From assembly GCA_019914945.1 (NCBI GenBank), contig CM034105.1, positions 1,674,001-1,738,000 on the forward strand: a DNA stretch of 64,000 nucleotides. The letters run 5' to 3'. Within the stretch, counting starts at the first letter, position 1, and each line of letters begins with the position of its first letter. The position numbers and the translations under genes are program-made. Below the pieces are notes generated by a model. That model had not been told where the DNA came from and did not search any database. It was given only the letters and a program-made list of their open reading frames with translations. Positions 1 to 12,085 of this stretch are shown one piece after another. Source of the stretch: Typha latifolia (taxonomy: Eukaryota; Streptophyta; Magnoliopsida; Poales; Typhaceae).

Positions 1-3000
1 TCCGCCGCCTCCTCGCCGTCCAATGACCAACCCGATGCAGGATTCACCGACGAGCTCCGACGTCTTCTCGTCCTCCTCCCCGGCGAGATGCAGCGGCAAG
101 TCGAGTCCCACCCCGATCTCCTTGACCTCGTTGAGATCGTCATGGATTTGGGCCGCCGACCCCTCGCCCGCTTCCCCTCCGGCGACGTATTCCTCTCCGA
201 TCGCCCCATCTCATTCGACGATCTCCACCGCGCCGTCTCACAGGTCAGTTTCCCAAACCGTAAGCCTTAGCTAGTAATGATTCAAGAACTGCCATTAGCG
301 AATTAGGCTATTGTTATTACTTTTGGTAGGTGGGTGGCTTTGCAGCGGATAACCGTGCGGGGATTAGCGGGACTTTGCATAGGATTAGCGCTATAAGGAA
401 CCGGCGTGGTGTAATAATTGGGCTCACCTGCCGGGTGGGAAGGGTAGTGGCGGGAAGTGGCAACTTGTTGCGTGATTTGGTAAAGGATGGGGAATCTCTG
501 TTGCTTATCGGTCCTCCAGGAGTTGGGAAGACTACAATTATAAGGTTAGTTCAATAGTTCTGCATCTTGCAATAGCTTTGGTTTTCCTTAAAAGTGGGTT
601 TCATTGGTTATGGTGTCATTGATTAATATGTACTTCTCTTTTTCTTATTTTATTGTACTGGATGCTACAAGTTATGATGGTATAAAGGTGAATCTTGGAG
701 TCCAACTTGAGCTAAAGTGAGAAGTCTTGCAGCTTTACTCATAAAGTACAGATTTATGCAGTTTCAAAATCTGGACTGCTAAAAAATGGGTAACCCTGTT
801 ATATATAAAAATTAAATGAGATGCAATCTCACGTCTAACTATAGTCTGTACCATCAACAGCCATGTGGAGAAATTAACATCTGCGTTATATACAGTCTCA
901 TGTTAATAACACTTAGAGGTTTAACTAATACTTCAAATTTGCTACAATTATTTATTGTTTCTGAATAATCTATCAAGATTTGTGATGCCTCCTGGTATCT
1001 TGTATATTCCAATATTACAGAGAGATAGCTCGGATGCTAGCGGATGATTATAAGAAACGAGTCTTGATTGTAGATACCTCCAATGAGATAGGTGGTGATG
1101 GTGATATTCCTCATCCTGGTATAGGGCGTTCTCGTAGGTTGCAAGTACCAAATCCCAACATGCAGCATAAGGTTTATCTTCTTCTAAACTCCTTCCTCAA
1201 GTTTTTCTTTTGGAGACACAACCTGTACTAAAAGTCCTTAAATGACCAGCCACCAAATTGAAAATCATCAACATCTGTTTTGCAGTAATCAATAATCATT
1301 CGCTTGTATTCCTGGTTTTAGATTAGCATTATCAGTCTATGGTACTTGGGAGAACAAGAAATAACTTAAATTCTCATATATGATAATTTAAGCTCTACTA
1401 TGATTTCTTTGAAGAGAATCTAAAACTGAGAAGGTAATGAAATTGACCTTTTCTTGAAATATTCATTATGGTATGAACATGCTCTCAATGACCAGCATCC
1501 ATTAGACAAATGCTGGTAACTGATCCAGATGGTGTGAGCATCAATATCATGTGCATCAGCAGATATATTATTACCTGTCTAGTTGAGTGCAATTCTGTTT
1601 GGGACATTCGAATAATAGGTCCTTTATGGAGGAAGAATGTCAAAATCTTGCACCAAATTCAAGCTTCAGCAAATATTCCTAAAGGCTGACTTTTTTATGT
1701 TATTAATCATTAAGTGTGAATCTATACAATAATTCTAGCTTTTCATATTGTGAATATATTCTACTTGGAAAAGGAATAGAAAAGAAGTAAAAGTTTTTAT
1801 AGTTAAAGAATAGTTTCTATAAACAGGGAGCTGACCTGGCTGTCTTGTTGTTTTCATGGTACTAGTCCTGCTATTTAAACACTATTCCACTATCTACTAT
1901 CTAAACAGGTGTTAATTGAAGCAGTGGAAAATCATATGCCTCAAGTAATTGTAATTGATGAAATTGGGACCGAACTTGAAGCAATGGCTGCTAGTACTAT
2001 TGCACAGCGTGGTATCCAGCTTGTTGCTACTGCTCATGGAGTAACAATAGAGAATCTGATCAAGAATCCTTCACTAGATATGCTTGTTGGAGGTATACAG
2101 GTATGACTGCTGACAATTGCCACACATGCATTATATATTCTTAGCAGTAGAAATCATAAGAGCACCTCAGATGCAAATAGTTGGCGTATTTATTATTTAG
2201 TGTCGAATGTTCTATTTCAAGTACATGTTTTTGTAGTTTTTTTTGTACATAATGATATTTGTGAACTGGTGCTGTTTTCCTAAATTGGCATTTTCATGTT
2301 TGTGTTTAAGAGTGTTATCCTAAGTGACGGTGAGGCTACTTGGAGAGGGGTCCGAAAGACTGTTCTGGAGCGAAAGGGACCATCAGTATTCACATGTGGT
2401 GCAGAAATAATTTCTAAGACTGAATTACGAGTCCACCGTGGATTGGAGGCCACAGTGGATGCTCTTCTTGCAGGTATTCCAACTTTTTATTTCATCATAT
2501 ATGTTAATTGGTCATGTTACTTTTGACAAATATCTTGCGTACTATATATCTACAAGTAGTGTTTGTTGGTACAGGTAGGTATCCAAACTTTGAAGTCCGC
2601 AAGTTATATAAAGAGGGTGCGAAGCATGACTTGCATCATATAAAAGTGAACCCTTGGAACGATCTTCCTTATGAGGATGGCAAAGCAGTCATTCAGGATA
2701 ATGCAGTGAGGGATGATAGAAGGATCTGCGATAGTGCATTTGATCTAGAATTTTCAGCAAAGCAAACAGAGAGATCTCATGAACCAGAAACAAGAACCTT
2801 TGCTCTCCATACTTATGGGGTAATATTTTTCACATAGTTATTCTATTCTGAAAATCTTTTCATCTGTCCTTTTGGTAGTTTGAATCCTTGTACCTGTAGG
2901 ATTGCTGTGCCACCTTGTTTCTTTCTATAGGGCTGCATTTATGTCACATAATTTAGCCTAAGCAGGTGTTACCCCTGATGATGGGCTTGAGTTGCTTCGT

Positions 3001-4354
3001 TGCAAACTCTTGCTCATTTGAACATGCTATTTACATCATATTTCTTATTCTTGGAAGAACATTGTGAGCTTGGATATTACTCACTTGTTTCTGTAGTGAC
3101 TATGATCAATCTCAGTAAGCATCTCAGACATTCTTGCATCTTTTGAAAGTCAATTTTGTGAGAGATTATTTGTGCAGCTGGTCGAAACCTTCACACTTAT
3201 ATGTACTTATATCAAAGTGATTCTTGACCCAAATGGTATCACAGTGATTCCCTTCCTGATCTGCCTTCTTTTCATATCAAATGATGCAACGGGTGATAAA
3301 TGGAGGAGGCAGATGCTGAGGAATCATTGATGCCTCAGAGGAACTAGGATGATGAGAGACTATGATTGTGGATTTCTTTTCCTGTCATGATTGTCATAAT
3401 TGATTCAAGCTTTTTAGTTTGGTCTTTTCTGTTTTTAATATGCTCTTAATTAATGTCCTTAAGATGTTATAATTAGTGTCAACTTAGTTGAAACTTATAG
3501 GTTGAGCAGTTATTCTAGATCACGGAGACAAGCATGTTGCAAGCAATTATGCACCTGGGAATGGATGAGATGATTAGGATCACTGATAATCTTGGTGAGG
3601 CTGGCGGTTTGCTTGCTCTGCAATCCAAGCTCAAGAAGAACCCTAAAATTCAAGCAGTTGCTGAATCTTACAATATACCAATTTTTGTCACAAAGGTAGA
3701 ATTGCACATATACACTTTCAAATTTCAAGGTGAGATAGCTTTACTTTGTTACTTGTAATTATTGAATTTTTTCCCCGTTCTAGACAAGCTCTTTGGTGCA
3801 AATCACAAAAGCATTACGCTCCCTTGTAAATGAGTGGATGAACAGATCAAAAGCTTTTGAGGGAAAAGAGAAAATTTGTTCCTCAGAAAAGACTGATGCT
3901 TTAGAGGTGGCATTCCTATACCGTTCTTGTAAAACATTTCATTATTTTCCTTATTGCGGTAAATTTATTTTTTCAAGCACTAGTATCATGAAATTGCTTT
4001 TCTACGTTTAGGACTTCCATACTAAAATAAGTATGTTGGTCACTGTTGCAGGAGGCAAGATTGGCTATTGAACAAATAGTGATTCCAAGAGGAGAGTGTG
4101 TCCAGCTTCTTCCGAGGCCGTTGCATCTTGTTCATGCTCAAATAGAGCTAGCCAAAAATTTCAAACTTAATTGGGAGATTGTGGGCCAGGAACCAAGCAT
4201 TTGTCTCCAAATTCTTCCACTTCAGGTTGGAATTGAATATAAAAATCTTGTCGACCAAGTAGCTGATGTTAATAGGGGATTTCAGGATTTGAGCATCTCT
4301 GGGTGTGTGGGTTCACAAAATGGTGTGGCTAGATTACCTTTGCTCCCGGAGTAA
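1..4354 (+). CDS. YCF45/SpoIIIAA-like P-loop ATPase (SPD1-type), 5' partial
   Basis: Nine exons were read: 1-243, 330-544, 1021-1171, 1909-2100, 2311-2473, 2575-2819, 3519-3695, 3784-3906 and 4052-4354 (TAA). They give 603 residues in one continuous frame. The frame is open to base 1, so the N-terminus, probably with an organelle transit peptide, lies outside the window. The Walker A motif GPPGVGKTT is encoded at 510-536 and a Walker B-like VIVIDEIG near 1942-1965, where it is followed by [13 protein letters not shown] as in SpoIIIAA/YCF45 ATPases. The last exon resembles the R3H-like nucleic-acid-binding tail of plant members ([15 protein letters not shown]). The Arabidopsis relatives At3g10420 (SEEDLING PLASTID DEVELOPMENT 1) and At1g73170 are the family I recognise, so a plastid role is inferred. 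At exon 7 the AG at 3500 would lead into a stop, so the AG at 3518 was chosen. Which paralogue this is remains uncertain. Confidence 0.88.
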
Positions 4355-6479
4355 ACCTGCTTTGCCAATCTACGTGTGTACCAGGTAGACAGGGAGACGG
4401 AGAACAATTATTGCATTGCAGCTGGCTACCAGAGTATCTAACTTCAGTTTCATCTGGAGTTGATTTTGTATCATATCACATGCCTGGCCGATAATTCTGC
4501 AGATAATGATGGCTGATTTCTATATGAGCAGCCTTTGTAAAGTCTTAATTGTTTTTTGATCCCACCGTGGACCACATTTCTGAAGTTATCTGTACTTGTG
4601 GTGCCACTACCACTAAAGATGAGAACTTGTCCCTATCTTACATGTTTAACTAGAAAATGTATTATGTTGATCAAAATCCTGTTGATTTGATACTTGTCAA
4701 ACTCAGCTAACATCAGTGTGATTGTTCTATTGGAAGCTTCCAACGAATTAGTATACTCTCTTGTGATTATCCTTTATATGTCCTCTATATACTTGTGTTG
4801 TTTGGACATTGATAGTAACTGGATTCAAGTCCATATGTTTATTTGTTAATTTGGTGTGCTACTATCAATCAATTTTTTTGTTTTTTTTTTCTGATTTCCC
4901 TTTTATGACATGATCCTACTCTTAAAGATGCAAAGGCTGCTTTAAAACTAGGAGATGGATATGGTATAATTAACTGAACCTACACAGGGTTGCTGAATCA
5001 GTAAGCTCTCAGGGCTGTTAGTAGTACTGCAGTACAACCACACCCAAAGAAAGATTTACCTTGTTCTAATAATTATGTATTTTCTATTATCTAATGCATT
5101 TCTACTTGTATGCTCTATAATTTGGTTTGCGGCGAACATGATAATTTGCGCTCCCCTTCTTTAAGAATCGTTGAGATTTGACTCATTCGTGTCTTTTGCC
5201 TTCATCCAGCATTGAATCCACTGATGCATTCTATTCTTTTTATTAGCCTTGATGACTATTTGTCATCCTTGAAATCTCCATTTTTTTATTTCCTTGTGGG
5301 CGGTAAAGTCTAAAAAGAAATATTAGACTAGAATAATCTCAGTTGGTTGAATTCACTGGATAGATTCAGTGCACATAAGATCTAGTGTGCTGTGAATCAA
5401 ACAAAGCATTCTTTCCCACCATAGTCGGCAGTTGTAATGTCCACTGGACCCCCTGTTACAATTATTTCCATCTTTTGCTTTCATCTTTCTTTCGTGATAA
5501 CGATAGTGTCTAATCTCTGTGCCTGAGAAATTGAGGTCCGTGGTTGCCGACAAAGGACAAACCACCAGCTATTCCCTCTGAATAGTTAGTAATATTGGAG
5601 CATGTACATTCTTATAGCATGATGATCTATTTCGTGACAGCATATCGCACAACTCACTCTCCTTTTCAATTAATGCAACACTGGATAACAACCGGACAAG
5701 AATATCACTGCACTTGGTCATCTTGCTTATTCGCTGCTCCAAAATTTGGCCACCAATAGTCTCACCAATATCTGGAGTCCATGGTGTAAATGAATAAAGT
5801 TACATGAATCGATCTTTGAACCATGCTAGATCCTAAGTTACTTTACGTTACGTTACGCCGCGGCTACCCTCTTCTCTGTTGGGGCTTATATATTAAAGTG
5901 CTTTACCCCACAGTATTAATTGCCGTTGTATCAAAACTACGGGAAGTGGGAATGCATCAGCTATCAAAAAGGGAATAAGATAATGGTAATGCCTTCCGCA
6001 ATGGGAAAGCATAGAGGAATTCTCCCAACGCACACAAACTATTTACTTATTGCAACCCAAAAAGGAATGTTTGCTCATTGACAAAAAAATAAGATGACTA
6101 GACTTGCACAGTTGCACAGATAGCCTTGAATTGGACTTGGTCTAATCCAGCTGAAATCAAGCAGAAGCCACACAAAGAAGCATCAAATTTACGGGAAATT
6201 TTTTAGAATCCCAACAATAACAAGTCGATTGCTACAAAGTCAGCAGCCATGTTTATCTCCCAACAAGATGTGTGGATTTGGATCCGTAAATGGTTTCTCC
6301 TGAGTGTTAATTAACAAAGTAATAATGGCTACTAAAACAAGCTCATAACTAATATATATCTCAACTGCAAGCCGCAAAGTTAACGGCAATTATGACATCC
6401 AACATAAGACGGTCGCACAAGCTAGCTTCCACTAAGTAAGGTATTAGTATAATCCACTTGCCCACAAAGGAGAAAAGAC
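4355..6479. other. Intergenic: 3' UTR and CLE upstream region
   Basis: The first few hundred bases are probably the 3' UTR of the upstream ATPase gene. The rest is AT-rich and I saw no coding frame, RNA gene or terminal-inverted-repeat element in it. Short ORFs here have no recognisable product. Confidence 0.5.
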
Positions 6480-6486
6480 TATAAAT
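6480..6486 (+). promoter_or_regulatory. Candidate TATA box of the CLE gene
   Basis: TATAAAT lies 64-70 bases before the chosen ATG at 6550. That is suitable for a plant core promoter with a 5' UTR of about 30-40 bases. Position and motif are the only evidence. Confidence 0.4.
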
Positions 6487-6549
6487 TTGCTGTGATAGCT
6501 GACCTCCCTGGATAGTATCAAGCTAAGTTTGACAAAGAAGGAAGAAAGA

Positions 6550-6771
6550 ATGGGAAGTCGAAGACTAATTCTCTGTCTATGTATCCTCCTCATTCTCTCC
6601 TCTATTCGGAGCTCCAATTCGCGTCCATTACATCGAAGTGGATTAGAAGAGAAGGATAACGGATCCACCTCGGGCACCACGGCGAAGCCGCGGCTGGAAG
6701 AGATTGCAGAGGTTGCATTCAATGAATCGAAGAGGCAGAGCCCAGGAGGACCTGACCCTCAGCATCATTAA
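6550..6771 (+). CDS. CLE-family secreted signalling peptide precursor
   Basis: This is an intronless 73-residue precursor. The start is the ATG at 6550, which gives MGSRR followed by a hydrophobic signal peptide (LILCLCILLILSS). A variable, polar middle follows, and the last twelve residues are RQSPGGPDPQHH before the stop. That terminus is a CLE motif: Pro at positions 4, 7 and 9, the GGP core and the terminal HH are all present, as in CLE5/CLE6-like peptides. Members are secreted, processed to a 12-13 residue hydroxyprolinated or arabinosylated ligand, and sensed by CLAVATA1-type leucine-rich-repeat receptor kinases in meristem, vascular and root control. The small size, single exon and motif at the very C-terminus all fit the family. 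Which CLE and which receptor cannot be told from the sequence. The frame extends a few codons upstream of 6550 but without an ATG. Confidence 0.9.
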   Translation: MGSRRLILCLCILLILSSIRSSNSRPLHRSGLEEKDNGSTSGTTAKPRLEEIAEVAFNESKRQSPGGPDPQHH

Positions 6772-7428
6772 CTCTAAATATCGATTATGATCAAGTTATT
6801 ATCCAGTGTCAACGTGACAAATAATATATATATATATATATATATATAGCGAGTTTTTAACTTTTCATAGCACATGTTTAAGATTTTATTTTACTTATAT
6901 AATTGATAAATTATGTTTTAAACATAAATATATATATGAGCTTTAGCACAAGATGTTTAACAAAGAATATTAAAAAATATTCTTTTTAAAGTTCCGATTT
7001 AGTGGTTAGAATTATTCAAAAGTGGTTAGAACCGATAACAACAGACTTTTCTTATACAAGTGTTAAAAGAATAGTTCTAATAATTTGCGGTCAAACAAAT
7101 TTCGAGATGTCTGAACCAATTGACAAAAGTTAGAAGATCTTAAAATCAGTTTACATAAAGTTGAGGATAGTTTGGGGTTATCTAAGAACGGATAACTTAA
7201 TCCTAGTTCATATCTTTGGCTTTGTTTAAGTTTTCGCTTTTAAGTTTTGAAGAGAATATGATTGGCGTCTTTGGAGAGTGCTGAAAAGTAAAATTTTATA
7301 TTAGGTTGGATAGAAAATTTGTAACCCATATTCACTAAATATTTGGATATAGTTTGAACCGAGTAGAATCTAATATTGACCCATTTCCACTTGTACTAAA
7401 ATTGCTATCCGAATTTAGACAAAAAAAT
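6772..7428. other. AT-rich intergenic with (TA)n tract
   Basis: This holds a TA dinucleotide run at about 6824-6847 and otherwise unstructured AT-rich DNA. No gene was recognised. Confidence 0.5.
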
Positions 7429-7830
7429 TTATCCGCAAAGTAGACTAGTTGGAACACCACGGCGACCTACCGTGTTGCAATGTTTGCATAAAGTCCATCT
7501 TGATTCAGCAGAGTTGGTGAAGATATTGAAAGGCGAGTAGGTGGTTCTCGGAGAATCATGGGAATTATAGTTGATTGTTGGGACTTGATGAGTGAGTTCA
7601 ATAGTGTAGAGTTTAGCCACACTTTTAGAGAGGGTAATAGAGCCGTTGATTGGATAAGTAAATATGAGAGGAAAATTATTGATTGTGTAAGATGAGGCTG
7701 GTGAAACCTCGCTGCCGGAGGATTTTGAGACTATTTTTCGGCAGGACTGGGAGGTTTATAATGGGCTCTGGTTGTAAGTTTTAGCCGAGCTCCAACTCTT
7801 TGTATCAAAATAAATAAATAAATAAAATTT
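7429..7830 (+). mobile_element. LINE 3'-end fragment: RNase H remnant and tail
   Basis: Frames on the + strand give pieces of a plant LINE C-terminal RNase H domain: LDSAELVKILKGE, then after frame shifts IVDCWDLMSEFNSVEFSHTF, then REGNRAVDWIS, the usual final block with the catalytic Asp. The match ends about 100 bases before a (TAAA)n-like tail (aaataaataaataaaa) near 7811-7828, as expected for an L1-type 3' end. Several frame breaks show it is dead. Upstream domains are missing, so it is a 5'-truncated copy, or a remnant cut by the next LINE. Confidence 0.75.
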
Positions 7831-8076
7831 GTCTTGTTAGAAAGATTGAATGCTTTTGCCAGAACGACCTCCATTATCCCATTCAAGAACGGCACTGGCT
7901 ATAACATTTTTATTCACTTTTCGGACCACTTGTGCTATAACTATCACATAACACGTACAAACTGCCCCTTATACTATTGACCTACAAAGAGTGGTGGAGA
8001 TTATTATAGTTTAGATAGTTCAAGAGGTAAATGTTGAGGTGCATGTAGTGTTGTAGTTCAAAAGAAACGATCACGC

Positions 8077-8829
8077 TTGAGATGGGTTCTAGATGGTGAC
8101 AAAAATACGCGCTTCTACCACCTAACTGCTATGTTCAGACGTAGGAGGAACCGTATCTCGGGCATTCTAGACTCGACAGAGGTGTGGATGGAGGATCCGG
8201 AGGTGATACTCAATGCTTTCAAAATCACTATAGGGAGCTTTGGGGACCACAGGTGCAACTCAATGAGGAGTTTGATAGGTGGGAGGAGATCAAAAGACAT
8301 GCAGATCATTGATGACATGGAAATAGAGCAGCTTACTGCACCCATCACTGAGGAGGAAATCAAAGAGGCAATGTGGAGCTTGCCGCGCGACAAGGTGCCA
8401 GGCCCGAATAGTCTCCAAGTAGAGGTGTACATCAAGTTCTGGAATATCATGGGCAAACAGTTGTGTGAAGCGATGGCCAAATTCTTTGAGCAGGGCTTTC
8501 TTCCCTCACAGTGGGGGAAAACGTATATAACATTAATCTTGAAGGAGTTTCCAGTCTCAGTTAAGAACTATCGACCCATCGCTTTCTGCGATGTGGTGTA
8601 CAAAGTTATATCGAGAATATTGGTTAGCCGGTTGAAACCGTTGCTGCCTAAGTTAGTCGGGGTAGAACAAGCGACTTTTGTCACCAGTCGATCAATCCAA
8701 GATAACACCCTAGCTGCACAAGAAATAGTTCACTCCATGGTGAATAACCGTCAAAGCCCTCTGTTGAAGATGATTAAGATGGACATGAAGAAGGCATACG
8801 ATCGGGTGTCGTGGAAGGCGGTGCTTTGA
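8077..8829 (+). pseudogene. LINE reverse transcriptase, N-terminal fragment
   Basis: This is the longest surviving open stretch of the element, 250 codons. It holds the linker (GDKNTRFYHL), the conserved NYRPI block, the LVSRLKPLLP helix, the DNTLAAQEIVHS block and the MDMKKAYDR palm motif, which carries the first catalytic Asp. It ends at a TGA. The next frame (MLELMKYPSKWRKWI) is the direct continuation of the same domain, so the stop is an inactivating mutation and not a natural end. Confidence 0.88.
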
Positions 8830-10618
8830 ATGCTTGAGTTGATGAAGTATCCATCTAAATGGAGAAAGTGGATCGACGCCTACCTGCACTCTCCCAGCTT
8901 CGGCATCCTCATCAATGGCAGCCTGACGGAGTGGATTGAGCCTCATCAGGGGCTAAGGCAAAGGCGACCCTATTTCTCCTTATCTCTTCATTCTCTGCTC
9001 GCAGCTCTTAACTACAATCCTCAACACAAAGGTTATGGATGGGCAGCTTGAAGGGTATAGGTATGTCGGAGGCCATGTCTCTCACCTACTTTAGGCGAAT
9101 GATTTGTTGTTGGTAGCTAGAGTGAACCTAGCTAACGTGGAGGTGCTTACTGAGGCCATGGAGCTATATACGATACTTACCAACTAGAAGATTAGCAAAG
9201 ATAAGTCAGCGGCGTTCCTACCGCCTTGGCTTGAAGAAGAGACGAAGAACTGTTTAAGAACTCGATTAAACCTTGAACTGGCTACTATGCCTTTTACCTA
9301 TTTAGGTATCAAAATCTCTAGTCATCTTATTCTAGTTATTGGGCTTCGGGATCTTATAGAGGGAGTTTGCTAGAAACTAGCTTGTTGGAAACGCAACACA
9401 CACTCTCTCTCTAGCAGGGAGAATATCTCTTGTCAAGTTCACGCTCTCATTCATTCCCTACTACTGGATGGGTTCCACCTGTATCCCGAACTCAGTTTTG
9501 GATGAGATCGAGAAGATTGCTAGGTCCTTCATTTGGGAGAAGAGTGCAGATCAATGTGGGTTGCACCTCATTAGCTGGGAAATGGTAACAAGCCCAAAGG
9601 AGGAAGGCGACTGGGGAGTTTGCTGCCTTCGCACGGCGAAACGCGCTTTTCTCGGCAAGCACATCTTGAGCGTGCTTAGAGGTCGGGACACTCCTTGGGT
9701 GGGCATGGTCCAGTCAAAATATGGTTCTCTAGATCCTTGGAATGCTAAGCCAAGCCCATCCTGTTCCTTGCTTTGGAGAGCGCTGTGCCAGACCGCTTCT
9801 ATGCTGAAGGCAAGATTTCAACAATGTACTGGCAATATAGAAGACACCAAGTTGTTAAGGGAGACCTGGTGTTCGTGTCGATCCCGTTGAGTCTTCAATC
9901 TTGCATAGTTAATGTAGAAAACTTCCATGTGAATTCAAAGGTGGCTGAGATCATGCAAAGTGGTATGTGGGACATGCATAAATTGAGGAGTGGTTTTAGC
10001 AACACAGTGGAAGAAGTAGAGGACAGCTAGGTGTGGGCCCATGCTCCATGTGGAGAGGCCAGGTTCAGTTCCATATATGCATTCCTAGGCTCGCGGAGGG
10101 GAGCTAGCGAGGTTGGGCAACGTTATGGAAGCTACCAGTTGCCCCTAGGGTGTGAGCCTTTATATGGAAGACCTTTTGGAATCGAGTACCAACTAGAGAG
10201 CTCCTATACAAGATTAAATATGGATCGAATGACCCATACAGCATGTGCGAGCACTTCGACAAGACCACAACCCACCTATTTTTCTGCTGCAGGTTTGCCT
10301 TGGAAGTGTGGGAGGAGATAGCTGATCTTCTAAACTTTAAAGGAGACCTAGGGGCAAGGTTGGACCGTGACTGGATTCTGGCGGCTTGGATGAAAGAAGA
10401 GTTAAGGAATACTCAAGTTAAGGCTATCATAGCAGCAGGGATTTGGGGTATATGGAAAGCGAGAAATGCTAAAGTTTTTCAAAATGGCAGCATGTCAGCC
10501 AAGGATGTGGCTAGAAGGGCTTGATTTCTAGTAAAGGAATATCTATAGCAAAGAGTGGAAAAGAGAATATACACAATAGTAAGAGCTCTAGTTAGGTGGA
10601 AGCCTCCACCAGCTGGTT

Positions 10619-11019
10619 AGATTAAGATCAACACAGATGGATCCTTCAAGGAAGGTGACAGTCAAGGTGGTGCGGATTTTGTCACTAGGGATGCGAATGG
10701 GATGCTTCTCCTAGCTGCAGCGGAACCAACCATCAAAGAATCCCCAATCTATTGTGAAGTATGGGCTGTTCCTATGGGTTTGCAGGTCGCTCGAGGCAGA
10801 TGGAACTAGATCATGATGGAGTTGGATACTGAGGCTCTGATCAAAGTGCTTGAAGGCGAGAAACCCGGTCCGTGGAGAATTAGGGGTTTCGTGGACACAT
10901 GCTGGACTTTAATATCTAGTTTTTCAAATGTTAAATTTGTTCATACCTATAAGGAAGGGAATCAAGTGGCGGACTGGGTAGCCAATTTTGGTAGAAAGGC
11001 AACCCAGTATGTTTGTTAG
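10619..11019 (+). pseudogene. LINE RNase H (RVT_3) domain with one internal stop
   Basis: One frame reads KINTDGSFKEGD, then CEVWAVPMGLQVARG, a TAG stop at about 10807, LDTEALIKVLEGEKPGPW, and finally YKEGNQVADWVANFGRK. The four acidic positions expected for an RNase H fold (D of TDGS, E of CEVWA, D of LDTEA, D of VADWV) are all still present. Only one stop interrupts it, so this end is better kept than the polymerase. Confidence 0.82.
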
Positions 11020-11579
11020 GGAGGGGATAACCCTATCTCATCTCATCTTGAGGTTTTGATCAATTCGGACAGAAATGGTATCACCAGGACCACCAATATA
11101 AACTTTAGCTGATTTCAACTCCTTAAATCAAAAAACAAAAAAAAGTTATAAAAGATCGCACACTTGGAGCCCTTGTTTTGGGAGAAGGTTTGACATGTCA
11201 ATGGAAGATTACAAACCCTCTGCATTAGTATATGTTTTAATTTCTTATTATATTTTTAATTATCTAAAATTCAATCTATATTATCTTAGATATATTATAA
11301 ATTCTAAAATTCAATCCATTACAAACCCTCCTCGATCTCCACCACCCTGAGCTACTCCAACCTAGTTATGGTATTAATTAAAAGGGACCATAACAGGGTC
11401 TCTCCCTCTATATCCTTCATATGGACTAACAACTATAAGAAATTGTTGATCTTGATTTTGTGAGAAAAAAAAATCCTTCTCACATTGTGGTTGCACCATG
11501 CAGCCGGAAAATTATCTGACCCCAATAGTTATTGGTTTGAATTTTATAAGGCTTATTGGGATATATTGCATCACAAAAT

Positions 11580-12085
11580 TGGATTATCCTTGAGGCTTTT
11601 CCAGCTTCAAGGCATCCAACCTGCTTAGTAGACTCAAACCCTTGTTGCTTTAATTATCAAGCATACCCACAATATGTAATGTGTCTATAGACTTACCTCT
11701 GACAAGATAGCCTTTGTTACTAATAGATGCATAGCGAATAACACGATCTGAATCTAAGAGATCATGCTTCTATGGAGAGAAGATAGGGGGCAACTCCTTA
11801 TTTGCTTATTAATTATGACATGAAAAAAAGTTTATGATCGCCCTTATTATAAAGTTATCACTGAGGTTATGCATACTATTTGGTTTCTTAATTATTAGAT
11901 TTCATAGTATTTATGATTGTATCTCTTCTTCACATTTGCCTTCTAGGATTAATAGATCTATTTCGTCTTAGATTAGGATTAGTTATGGTATTTGTCAAAA
12001 GGCACTCTCTCCACTTGTTTATTTATCTTGTGCTTTAAAAAAAAATTTGTCTTTTCCTTTTAAACGAGCAATTGATGCTTAGCAA
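11580..12085 (+). mobile_element. Very old LINE reverse transcriptase relic
   Basis: Scattered + strand frames line up in order with L1 RT blocks: SRLKPLL (about 11625), DKIAFVTNRCIANNTI matching the QTAFVPGRSI.DN block (about 11702-11750), DMKKVYDRPYY matching the MDMKKAYDR block (about 11816-11850), and ISYGICQKALSPLVYLSCAL matching the GIRQGDPLSPYLFILCAE block (about 11980-12040). Stops and shifts separate them. The order and spacing are right for one RT domain, which is why I accept it despite poor identity. It is far more decayed than the neighbour at 8047-11145. Confidence 0.6.

Larger units (their letters stand above)
8047..11145 (+). mobile_element. Decayed, 5'-truncated L1-type LINE (RT, zf-RVT, RNase H)
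   Basis: The endonuclease is missing. Sequence begins in the linker before the reverse transcriptase. In order it carries the linker and RT fingers (open frame 8077-8829, with KNYRPIAFC and the catalytic block MDMKKAYDRVSW), RT palm and thumb pieces (8830-9470), a C-terminal RT region (9468-9890), a zinc-binding zf-RVT segment with C and H residues (about 10240-10330), and an RNase H domain (about 10620-10990: TDGS, CEVWAV, LDTEAL, NQVADWV). An A-rich tail sits near 11125-11145. In-frame stops (8827, about 10807) and frame shifts break it. The RT catalytic YADD-type motif reads as a stop followed by AND near 9092-9103, and the conserved GLRQGDP motif is GLRQRRP. It cannot code for an active polymerase. 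Confidence 0.9.

Noticed and set aside
23..274. 83-codon frame at the left edge
   Set aside because: Ser/Pro-rich shadow in another frame of exon 1 of the ATPase gene.
3501..3518. Upstream acceptor at 3500 for the seventh ATPase exon
   Set aside because: It leads directly into an in-frame stop. The AG at 3518 restores the family sequence [11 protein letters not shown].
11205..11335. Direct repeat of attacaaaccctc as an element boundary
   Set aside because: The word recurs 110 bases apart, but no inverted ends or coding part define an element.
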